64,000 nucleotides of DNA from Cryoendolithus antarcticus (lineage: Eukaryota > Ascomycota > Dothideomycetes > Cladosporiales > Cladosporiaceae), in contig NAJO01000045.1 in NCBI GenBank assembly GCA_002077065.1, forward strand, positions 62,001 through 126,000. The letters run 5' to 3'. Below the pieces are notes generated by a model, which saw nothing but the letters and a program-made list of their open reading frames with translations, had not been told where the DNA came from and ran no database searches. Both the position numbers and the translations under genes were made by a program. Shown here piece by piece: positions 19,541-27,631 of the stretch (position 1 is its first letter; every line of letters begins with the position of its first letter).

Positions 19541-21289
19541 TTACCTCTGTGCATTCACTGGCTCGCGAACCTCTACCCATGCATAGCTTGAGTGGGCTGG
19601 CGCAGAGTCTTCCGAATTCCTCGCCTCGTCTGGCTTAGGCACTACCTCAACAGGCTGTAGCGACTCTGTGATCTTGACGGGATATTCTATCCCCTCGCCG
19701 ATCGCACCAAGCTCCCACCCGTGCTTTCGCAACATTTCAACATCCCACCACCTATGGTACTGTCCTCGCTCGCTTACCACATCCTTGTGCAAGTTGAAGC
19801 TCATAGGCCCGAGCTTGAACACACTAGACTTCTGCATCACCGGCCAGAGGGTCTCCGAACGGATATAGTTCAGATCCAAATCGGCATGCGGGTTCATCAG
19901 CGCCCACTGATCGAATTGCGCGGGCGAGTTAACTCTCAAACCCTGCTGAACGCGCCGCGCCGATTCTCCCGTCTTGCCACGCCTCACAACCAACCCCGGG
20001 CGATTGAAGTCGCGGTACAGCACTCTCATGTGGTGTGTCTGCATGTTCGACTCATTCGCCAAGTGGGGATGTGACCGCATCAATGCCACCCATCCGGCGC
20101 CGAGACTATCCACAGCGGGGCGCTCGCCGCGCCAGTTGAACATTGCTGGGTCCCTTTGACGCGATTCTGGGAGGCTGAGCCGGAGATGTAGCCAGGTGCA
20201 AGTGCGACACATGTCGTGCTGGAGGAGGTACAGCGCAGCGAGAACGTCCAGTGCAGGAGACTGGCCACGCCAAAGAGTCGAAAGCTCTGAGATGGACTTG
20301 ACGAAACCGGGCCCTGCGATCCGGTTCAGCCATGTCAGTGCGGCTTGTTCCCGGCCGTTGGCTATGTCTTCGTCGACCATATCTTTACACCGAGACAGCA
20401 AAGAGATGTAGTCCCACAGCCTGGCAACCGGCATGCTGCTACTGTCAGATATATCTGGGAAGCCACCATACATCATCAACGTCACGGCATCGGCATGAGA
20501 TCGATCGCAAACGTCCCCCTCGATTGTAAAGTCCATGCCATCAGCAATGATACTTTGTAATGGGCGAAGTAGCTCCTTCTGTCGTTGGACAGTCATAAGC
20601 TTACGCGGCATGTGTGCGAGTCGCACCGCGAATCGCAAACTCGGCGCCCAACCTAGCGAGTGCATCGGAGACTTTCGAACCCTGAACTCGGGCGCTATTG
20701 ATGCATATTCGTGCCGGAGTGTGACGGTCTGCCCCGCGACAAGGCGGACGATCATGTAGAATCTCTCCAGGTACTTTGCCTCGGCGACGAATGCCACGAG
20801 AGGGGCCCCATCGCCCCAATATGGAGTATCGAGTTCGAGCGTCATGGCTACCTTGCCCGACTTCTCGAACGCCAAGGCTTGTCTGGTATTGTTGATAAAC
20901 TCCGGCTCCTTCGTCCAGCAATCATCCAGATACTCTACCAGCTTCCGCCACCGGATCTTCACCAGCACCAGTTCATGCGTATCTTGCAGCCAGCGGTCCG
21001 CGGAAGCGTGGAATTTGCGGTTTACACGTGCGAAGTTTGCCCAGGAGGCGAGGGGTCGGAGTCTCGTGCTGGAGTCTACGGCACGGGCGTAGGATATGCG
21101 TGATGGGGCGAGACCGGGGTCGAGCATGAGTTGGTCGAAGATATGGTCTTTGATTTCTTGGGGGAGGGCGCCGAGGTTGGCTTGGGAGTTGGGAGAAGTG
21201 ATGGCGGGAGGCGTGGTATCGGCGGTTGTGGTGTCGTTGATCATGGACTCGGTGGCCATAGTGTCGATGGCGACGGTATTAGCGGCCAT
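19541..21289 (-). CDS. F-box-like protein of unknown substrate
   Basis: Single-exon protein of 582 aa. The first ATG is at 21289 (MAANTVAIDTMATES); the frame stays open further upstream but has no earlier ATG that I accept. After a Thr/Ser-rich leader of ~45 residues comes an F-box-like segment (LGALPQEIKDHIFDQLML), with the LP..I...I/L..L pattern used to bind Skp1 in SCF ubiquitin ligases. The remainder (~80-580) has no leucine-rich repeats, WD40 or other recognised substrate-binding domain. It contains WRKL, WGDG and other Trp-rich stretches, as in many fungal F-box-like unknowns. A role in ubiquitin-mediated turnover is inferred from the F-box only. The other candidate is a plain conserved fungal unknown. 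Confidence 0.72.
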   Translation of the reverse strand: MAANTVAIDTMATESMINDTTTADTTPPAITSPNSQANLGALPQEIKDHIFDQLMLDPGLAPSRISYARAVDSSTRLRPLASWANFARVNRKFHASADRWLQDTHELVLVKIRWRKLVEYLDDCWTKEPEFINNTRQALAFEKSGKVAMTLELDTPYWGDGAPLVAFVAEAKYLERFYMIVRLVAGQTVTLRHEYASIAPEFRVRKSPMHSLGWAPSLRFAVRLAHMPRKLMTVQRQKELLRPLQSIIADGMDFTIEGDVCDRSHADAVTLMMYGGFPDISDSSSMPVARLWDYISLLSRCKDMVDEDIANGREQAALTWLNRIAGPGFVKSISELSTLWRGQSPALDVLAALYLLQHDMCRTCTWLHLRLSLPESRQRDPAMFNWRGERPAVDSLGAGWVALMRSHPHLANESNMQTHHMRVLYRDFNRPGLVVRRGKTGESARRVQQGLRVNSPAQFDQWALMNPHADLDLNYIRSETLWPVMQKSSVFKLGPMSFNLHKDVVSERGQYHRWWDVEMLRKHGWELGAIGEGIEYPVKITESLQPVEVVPKPDEARNSEDSAPAHSSYAWVEVREPVNAQR

Positions 21290-21838
21290 GGTGCTACTAT
21301 ATCTGGAATCGATCTGACCTTCTCTCTGGTTTCGTACTTCGTAGCTTTGAGTGAAATATGGGAAGTGGGCAATGAGACTTGATCGAGGAGAAGAGTTGAA
21401 GTAGAGACTGACGAGCAGATACAGACTTACAATCTTCACTCTGGGAAGCTCGAGATATACACAGACAGGATGGTGTGAGGACGTCTTCGACCTGAGGACA
21501 TATGGCGATATACTTTGCACTACCGAAGGTCAGCGTCAATGTGTGGCTTCTGCTTCGTCCGCTGTCGAGAGGACATACCAGATAGCCTTTCCCCGGACCA
21601 ACTTGCCGGTATCTTTGCATACCAGGTCAAATCACGGGGACAAGATGCACTGAACGCCAAGAGGTCAGAATACTGCTCTGTGTATGTCGGGCTGATAGCT
21701 TAAAAGCACTCGTCAGCGTGACGATCCCTCTAGCCACCCAAACGCATACACACACTCACACCCTGCTGTGACAGCAGCAAAATCACTTGCCCTGTCCTCT
21801 ATGGTCCCCCATCAAGCCATGATACTCGCCCGTGATGT
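21290..21838. other. Intergenic region upstream of the F-box-like gene
   Basis: About 550 bases that should hold the F-box gene's 5' leader and promoter and the 3' end of the small minus-strand ORF at 21839-21964. No other feature was seen. Confidence 0.45.
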
Positions 21839-21964
21839 CTACCGCAGCGCAGGTCTCTTCGGCTCATTCGCAGCGCTCTGATCTGGCTTCGCGAGCACGC
21901 TCATGTCCTTCTTCTTCAAGATCTTGGTCTCAAACCAGGCCCATAGGTAGACTGCTGGCTCCAT
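21839..21964 (-). CDS. Possible 41-aa microprotein
   Basis: A short minus-strand ORF starts at ATG 21964 in good context (CACTATGG) and ends at TAG 21839-21841. It is preceded by an A/C-rich stretch that resembles fungal 5' leaders (CAAACAAACCAACC on the minus strand). The product begins MEPAVYLWAWFETKILKKKD. It has a short hydrophobic-aromatic N-terminal segment followed by a basic, then polar, tail, as in small mitochondrial or membrane-associated subunits. I do not recognise the family. The final codons contain a possible donor (GTAGAC), so the ORF could also be the first exon of a longer gene. It lies in the 3' flank of CDC37. Confidence 0.4.
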   Translation of the reverse strand: MEPAVYLWAWFETKILKKKDMSVLAKPDQSAANEPKRPALR

Positions 21965-22266
21965 AGTGCTGTTGCTGGAATATCTTGTGGGAAGTGGATC
22001 TTGGGGAGGCCGCGGTTGGTTTGTTTGGATGATGAGCTGATGATTGGTGAAGGTGGTCGTACAGGCTTGATGTGCTGTGAGGATAGAGGATACCCGGTGA
22101 AGTGCTCAGAGGGGTCTTTAGGATCTGGAATTGCGCGAGCAAACCTTCGTCATCGTGTCTCCACTGTTTGACCGTTGTCTTGCCGGAGCCAACTCCTTCC
22201 GCCAAGTCCCGATTGACATCCTGCCATACTTCATACAGTCCCAAAACAACGTCTCATACGCACCGT
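21965..22266. other. Region between CDC37 3' end and the small ORF
   Basis: About 300 bases. A 104-codon minus-strand frame here has no ATG at its head, and its A/C-rich distal half looks like an untranslated leader for the 41-aa ORF. Nothing else was seen. Confidence 0.4.
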
Positions 22267-23844
22267 CTAGTCCACCTCATCAACCATCAACACCTCTCTC
22301 TCCTCTTCCCTCTTGACCTCCCCAGCCCCTGCCCCAGTCTGCCCCTCCATACTCTCATCCACCTCCTCAACCCGTCCCGGCATCTTCTTCGCCCTCTCAA
22401 TCTCCTCAATCACCTTCTTCCCCTCCTCAGTAGTAGCATCAATTACCCCCTCCTCCATACTCAACATCCCCGCCCCGCCCAACTGATCAACCACAATCTC
22501 CGCCTCGCTAACACTCATCTTGCCCAGCACCTCGTTCACGCGGTCTAGACTGCCGCTTTCTAGCGCGCGTTGCAAACCAGGAGGGAAAGTATCGAAGATT
22601 TCTCTAGCTGCGCGTTCGTCGTCTGTGGTGCATTGTGCCATTGCCGGCGGCGTGATGATATTGATAGAAGTTCCCGGGTCGACGGCGTGGAGTTGGATTT
22701 GCTCCCGATCGCCTCCCTCCTCCTCACTCTCCTTCTTCAGCTCCGCCGTCCGCGTCCTGATCCGCGCATAAGTGCTATTCACATCATCCAGGAACAGTTT
22801 CCTCGCCTTGTGTCCCGACGTCTGCACGCGCTGGAAGAACAACCTCACGCCATCCTTGCCCAACTGTCTACAATACTGCAGCAGCAGCGCCTGATGAACA
22901 CACGTACGAGCGTATTCTTCGTCCTTCTTCGAAGAAGCCGAGGACTGCGCGTTAAAAGCTTCGACCAGCAGCCCATCCGTCTCTTTCTCCACGAGGATCT
23001 GCGGGTTGGAGACGATGAATTGGAAGGAGGCTGTGTAGTCGCCGTAAGGGATCTTGCCGAATTTGCGGGCCGTGGGCGAGGCCTGGATGTCCTCTTCTAC
23101 GTCTTCGCCAGGCACGACATCGACGTCGCCGTCTTCCACGTCTGCTTCCGCGCCTGACATGGCGTTTCCGTCGCCGGCGGGTGTCCGCTTTGGGTTCAGC
23201 AGCTCAGCCTGCACCACACTAGCCTTTTCCTTGCTGACCTGGCTGATGCTGAAGCCGTCGTGTATACTGTCGCTCGTGATCTTTTCGCCCTCCTCTTTCT
23301 CCAGACGTCGTAGCTCAACCTCCAGATCCTTCTGCAGGCCTTGCACCTTCTCCAAATGACTCTGCACCTCCTTGACGTACGCTTCGTGTCGTGCTGGGCC
23401 CTGGGTCTTGCACCTATCGACCTCGAGCTTGACCTGGTCCACCAGCGCGCCGAGCATCTGACTGTACTTCGGCTGCTGCTCGTTCTTGTGTACGCCCTCT
23501 GGTGCCCGGGGCGGGGAGTCTTCGCCTAGACTAGCATCGCTCGTGACTTCCACCAATGCCTCGAATACACCCTCGTCTACCTCGTCCCCTGCCTTCCCAT
23601 CCTCATACCGTCCCTTCTGCTCCTCCAATGTCTTTACCAACGCCCCGATCCTCCCCAATAGCCCTTCATTGATAATCCTCTCATACCGTAACGTGGCTAT
23701 CCTCCCCTTCCGCTCATGCCGCTGCTGGTGGATCTGGTTCTGCTTCGCGCGAATGAAGGAGCGTTTGTCGACGTTGGGGTGGACTTCAATGTCACTGTCG
23801 TCGGACAGCTCGAGGGCATCCCATTTGCTGTAGTCGACAGGCAT
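22267..23844 (-). CDS. CDC37: Hsp90 co-chaperone Cdc37
   Basis: Kinase-specific Hsp90 co-chaperone that loads client protein kinases onto Hsp90 in the cytoplasm. Single exon, 525 aa, ATG at 23844. The N-terminus is diagnostic: DYSKWDALELSDDSDIEVHP, containing the CK2-phosphorylated serine needed for client binding, followed by VDKRSFIRAKQNQIHQQRHE. Residues ~55-220 are long helices of the kinase-binding domain. A central insert rich in Glu/Asp/Val (~240-280) precedes the Hsp90-binding domain (FGKIPYGDYTASFQFIVSNP, then LFFQRVQTSGHKARKLFL). The C-terminal domain includes FDTFPPGLQRALESGSLDRV. The extreme C-terminus is Glu/Gly-rich and disordered. Length is normal for filamentous fungi, and no defects are visible. 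Confidence 0.94.
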   Translation of the reverse strand: MPVDYSKWDALELSDDSDIEVHPNVDKRSFIRAKQNQIHQQRHERKGRIATLRYERIINEGLLGRIGALVKTLEEQKGRYEDGKAGDEVDEGVFEALVEVTSDASLGEDSPPRAPEGVHKNEQQPKYSQMLGALVDQVKLEVDRCKTQGPARHEAYVKEVQSHLEKVQGLQKDLEVELRRLEKEEGEKITSDSIHDGFSISQVSKEKASVVQAELLNPKRTPAGDGNAMSGAEADVEDGDVDVVPGEDVEEDIQASPTARKFGKIPYGDYTASFQFIVSNPQILVEKETDGLLVEAFNAQSSASSKKDEEYARTCVHQALLLQYCRQLGKDGVRLFFQRVQTSGHKARKLFLDDVNSTYARIRTRTAELKKESEEEGGDREQIQLHAVDPGTSINIITPPAMAQCTTDDERAAREIFDTFPPGLQRALESGSLDRVNEVLGKMSVSEAEIVVDQLGGAGMLSMEEGVIDATTEEGKKVIEEIERAKKMPGRVEEVDESMEGQTGAGAGEVKREEEREVLMVDEVD

Positions 23845-24271
23845 CTCTGCTTGATGTGGGGTGTAGAGGTCGCGGTTGGTGAATTATGAGTACCCTTGGG
23901 CAGGACGGGAAGATCACTGAGTGAATGGCCGAGGTACCTAGAAAGGATTCTGTTAAGGAGGAGAGTCTATATTATGGTGAATGGAAATCGTAACAGTGTC
24001 TGGGAAACTTCTCGAATGTACAGGTAAATTGTCCCCGCTATAACTTTGGTGGGCTGCTTCAAGATGATCACGCATCACATGCACTGCAACACCAAATGGA
24101 TAAGACTAAGGTGGTAGCGTTGTATAGCCTTGGGCTACTGGAGGATGTGTATGTCATTCCTCAGCGCCATGCACTTTGGGTGATTTCGCGATGTATGCCG
24201 TGAAGGCAGTCTATTCGCTCGCCACGAGCGCCACATGAATCGCTCCGTCCGTTCAGCGCCTTACCCAACAC
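23845..24271. other. CDC37 upstream region and RTA1-like 3' flank
   Basis: About 430 bases, AT-richer than its neighbours, between the CDC37 start and the stop of the next minus-strand gene. It should carry the CDC37 promoter. No distinct element was identified. Confidence 0.5.
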
Positions 24272-25419
24272 TCACACCTTCTCCCTAACCACCCTCTCCT
24301 CCCCAACGACCTCCCCATCCGAACTCCCTCCACTCCTCTCCGCCTCGCTCTCGACCCTCCCTCCCTTCCTCCCAAACCCCCACTTCCTCCCCTTCTTCTC
24401 CCTCCTCCCATTCCCAGTGGCAGCCTTCTCCATATCCCAGCCCTCTCCAAAGCAGAACCCAGGATGGAATATATTCAGCATCAGCACACCTGCGCTCACA
24501 ATCGCGCCTTCAAGGCCAATGAAGTAGCTCTGCGTTTTGATCAAGCGGCCAGTCCAGCCTTCGCTCAGCTCAGCCACGCGGTAGACACTCCGCGTGAAGA
24601 TACAGAGAGTGGCGAAGCAAAGCGCGCAGAGGAAGAGCTGGAATTTCCGGCTCTTGCGGAGGTCGTTGTGCGTTTGATCGAATGCTACTGCGCTGCCTAG
24701 CTTCTTGTATCGGGAGTAAGTCTTGAATGTAAAGTCACTAGCCAGTATAATGAAGATCAGCAACGTCAAGACCTGGAACGCCAGACCCGCTTGCATGATA
24801 TGGTTTCCTCCCGCAGCGGAGTGGCCAGAATGCGAAGCTATGCTTGCCCAGCCGCCGCCGCCTGCTTGTAGGAGAAGCGAGACGACGTCGCAGGGGATGA
24901 AGATCCGGGGGTACCAGGTTGCGGGGAGGCGGGAGTTGGCAGGGCCGAAAGTTAGGACGATGCTGCGGAGGCAGAAGTAGATGGCTGCTGCGTAGAAGGC
25001 GGGGGCTGTCTTCTTGTCAGTGAGGCCAGCGCTGATGAGGAGAGGAGTGTTCACACACCGATTGTCAAGCACACAATCTGTATCAAAAATCCATTCTCGT
25101 TGAACGGATTCGAGAACGAGACAATCCGGCCAATGTATCCCAGTACTTCCAAGAATGATCCAGCGCTCATGGCGAAGCTGAAGCCCCAGAAGCGCTTCCG
25201 ACATATCGCTGCTTGTGCCAGGAAGCCCAACAAAGAAATCCCAAACAGCGCAGCGAAGATGCTATTAGCTGCTATCGAGGGGAGGTAGCCCCAGTATGAG
25301 TACTTCAAATCGCATGTTGCCTTGGTGCAGGAGTCCCGCCAGTTCTTCGTTTCGGTGTAGTTGCTTGTTTGTCTCGACTCGAGCACAGCATGGGCTGCTG
25401 AGAAGAGAAGAGAGGCCAT
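24272..25419 (-). CDS. RTA1-like seven-helix membrane protein
   Basis: Member of the RTA1 family of fungal lipid-translocating exporter-like proteins (relatives include Rta1, Rsb1 and Pug1), linked in yeast to lipid-asymmetry stress and resistance to 7-aminocholesterol. Two exons, 25059-25419 and 24272-25005, give 364 aa. The splice joins QIVCLTI to APAFYAAAIYFCL, the family hallmark. The first ATG is 25419. An extracellular N-terminus with Cys residues and an N-glycosylation site (NYTE) is followed by about seven hydrophobic segments. Conserved features include GYIGRI in the second or third helix, FIPCDVVSLLLQAGGGG, and FTRSVYRVAE. The cytosolic tail is very basic, then Ser/Glu/Gly-rich. Localisation is likely plasma membrane. 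The substrate cannot be told from sequence. Confidence 0.9.
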
Positions 25420-26077
25420 GACGGTGGCGCGTTGGGCAAGCCACAAGAACAGTACTGCTGACGTGAAAGAGACAGAGGGAACAGATACTTACCGGTGATA
25501 TTCGGCGGCAGACTAACAGCCACTATAGATCCACGCCGACACGAGAGCCCAATTGCTTGGGTCTGCAGGTCTGTAAACGAGATACGGGTGCGGAAGGTGC
25601 GATCGCTTGCGCGCTTCCGTGAGATGAACGCAAGCGAGGAAGCATTCTGTTTTAAGCGATGTGAATTTGCCGCGTGGAGCGGAAACGGGAGGTGGTTTGA
25701 TAGGTGGATCTGCAAGGTGCGTGCTGCGAGCGTTATCTGTCAAGGGACGGAGCGAGACGCAACGGAGGACAGGGGTTTTCGTGGTGCCGGTGCTCCGTTT
25801 GGGCTTGGGCACACTGTCGTTGAACGACGTTGTACGTTGTCCGGTGGGGTATGAAGCAGATTCTTCGCCGATGATGAGCAACGCCGAACTGATGTGCTAG
25901 AGAAGCAAGAATCACAGGGCTCAGATGGTGGACAGTTCCAGTTCTCATGTCGTCGCCGAGCATTCACGGCAAGTGACGTAGCTACGAAGCTGTCGGACGC
26001 ACAGCTCCAAGGTCAACAGCAATTGTATTTCGAGTATCGAGAGCGCAATCAGTAAGCAAATACCCATACAGTACATC
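25420..26077. promoter_or_regulatory. Divergent upstream region of the RTA1-like and phosphatase genes
   Basis: A 658-base interval between two divergent start codons. Open frames on both strands are short and unsupported. The region presumably holds both promoters. No specific element was recognised. Confidence 0.4.
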
Positions 26078-27373
26078 ATGTCCGACCTATCCGTCTACAT
26101 CACAACCTTCAACGCCGCCCGCACCCTCCCCTCTCTCACCCACCTGGCCTCGGCCCTGTTCTCCGACCTTCCCACTCCCTCCCCCCTCCCGCCAGACCTT
26201 ATAGTCCTCTGCCTGCAAGAGCTCGCTCCGCTCGGCTACAGTTTTCTCGGCGCCTCCTACCTCGCGCCTTACTTCTCTCGACTTTCCAATGTCGTGCAAC
26301 ACGCTGTCGCTGCGCGATTTGAGGATGGTGTTGAGTACGAAACCTTGCTGGCGCAGAACGTGGGGATGACGGGGTTGATGGTTTTCGTGAGGAAGGAGGT
26401 TAGAGAAAGGGTAAGGTGGGTTGAGACGGCAGGGGTGGGCGTTGGGGTGTGGGAGATGGGGAATAAGGGCGCTGTTGGGGCTAGGCTGGGGGTGATGGGG
26501 GAGGATGAGGAGGTCGTGCCGGTGACGTTGGTGTCCGCGCATTTGGCGCCAGGGGAAGGGGAAGTGGAGAAACGAAATGAAGACTGGAAGAGCATCTGCG
26601 AGAGCCTTGTCTTCACTCGCGAGATCTCCTCCCCTCAGGATACCTCGGAAGAATCCGCTCCATTACTGGGCGAGGCAACCGAACCCTCGAAAGAACCCAC
26701 AACCTCCTCATCGCCATCAACCCTCTTCTCCCCACCCTCCCACATCTTCCTCGCCGGCGACCTCAACTACCGCACCGCCTCCACCTCTCCCCAACCCTCC
26801 GATCACGAGACCTGGCCCTCACCCTCCTCAGGAACCCACACCTTCCAAACCCTCCTAGCCTCCGACCAACTAACCCGCGAACGCCTCGCTTCTCGAACCC
26901 TACACAATCTCACCGAGTCCCTCGTGACCTTCGGGCCAACGTACAAGTACTCCGCTGCCGCGCAGGCGCACGCCGCTGCGCAGCCGGTGGGCAAGGGAGT
27001 GAAGCCCGAGGAACCTGGATCCGACGCCTGGGCGAAGCATAGAGTGCCGAGCTGGTGTGATCGAATCCTGTACCTGCCCTCCTCGAACCCCCGGATAGCC
27101 TCCTACACCGCGCTGCCAGTCCAGCCGAGTAGTGATCACCGGCCTGTGGCGCTGGCTTTCAGCATTGAGCTGGAGGCTGCGGAAGGGGTGGAGGTTCCGT
27201 TCAAGTTGAGGACGGATTGGAAGGGGCGACGAGCTGTGGCGAGACGATTGGAGGTTGTTGTTGGGCTGGCCGCGTATCTGGGCTGGACTTGGGAGGGCGA
27301 GGCATTGTTGGTGGCTACGATTGTAGGGATTGTGGGGGTGGGGTTGGTCGTGAGGGCGCTGACTGGGACTTGA
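26078..27373 (+). CDS. Inositol polyphosphate 5-phosphatase-like protein with C-terminal membrane anchor
   Basis: Endonuclease/exonuclease/phosphatase-fold enzyme of the inositol 5-phosphatase type, expected to remove the 5-phosphate from inositol phosphates or phosphoinositides. Single exon, 431 aa. Motifs include an N-terminal YITTFNAARTLPS, LIVLCLQELAPLG (metal-binding Glu in QE), GVGVWEMGNKGAVGARL, an SAHL element, HIFLAGDLNYR (GDLNYR active site), PSWCDRILYLP and PSSDHRPVALAF (catalytic Asp-His pair). All core residues are visible. A Ser/Thr/Pro-rich insert interrupts the domain before GDLNYR. The C-terminal ~35 residues contain one hydrophobic span (LLVATIVGIVGVGLVV) near the end, which suggests a tail anchor in an internal membrane. 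Wobble-base composition shifts in blocks along the gene (see findings). Confidence 0.86.
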   Translation: MSDLSVYITTFNAARTLPSLTHLASALFSDLPTPSPLPPDLIVLCLQELAPLGYSFLGASYLAPYFSRLSNVVQHAVAARFEDGVEYETLLAQNVGMTGLMVFVRKEVRERVRWVETAGVGVGVWEMGNKGAVGARLGVMGEDEEVVPVTLVSAHLAPGEGEVEKRNEDWKSICESLVFTREISSPQDTSEESAPLLGEATEPSKEPTTSSSPSTLFSPPSHIFLAGDLNYRTASTSPQPSDHETWPSPSSGTHTFQTLLASDQLTRERLASRTLHNLTESLVTFGPTYKYSAAAQAHAAAQPVGKGVKPEEPGSDAWAKHRVPSWCDRILYLPSSNPRIASYTALPVQPSSDHRPVALAFSIELEAAEGVEVPFKLRTDWKGRRAVARRLEVVVGLAAYLGWTWEGEALLVATIVGIVGVGLVVRALTGT

Positions 27374-27631
27374 GGAACCTCGTCACAGGCGTGCGTATTT
27401 CGAGAGAGAGTATGAAACTGACTGCAGATGTCATTGAAAGATCGTTTTACTACGAGACACTACACAAAACGTACACGATATATTCCCCTGCCACTCGCCT
27501 TGCTAGCGGTCAGATGCAGACTCATCACAAAAACGCCTCACTCCCCACGCCGATAGTCCTCCCCCTTTCCCTCCGCTTTTGCGTCCCCACCCCACCCGTG
27601 AACCCACCCAACACTCCCAATGCGCCACTAC

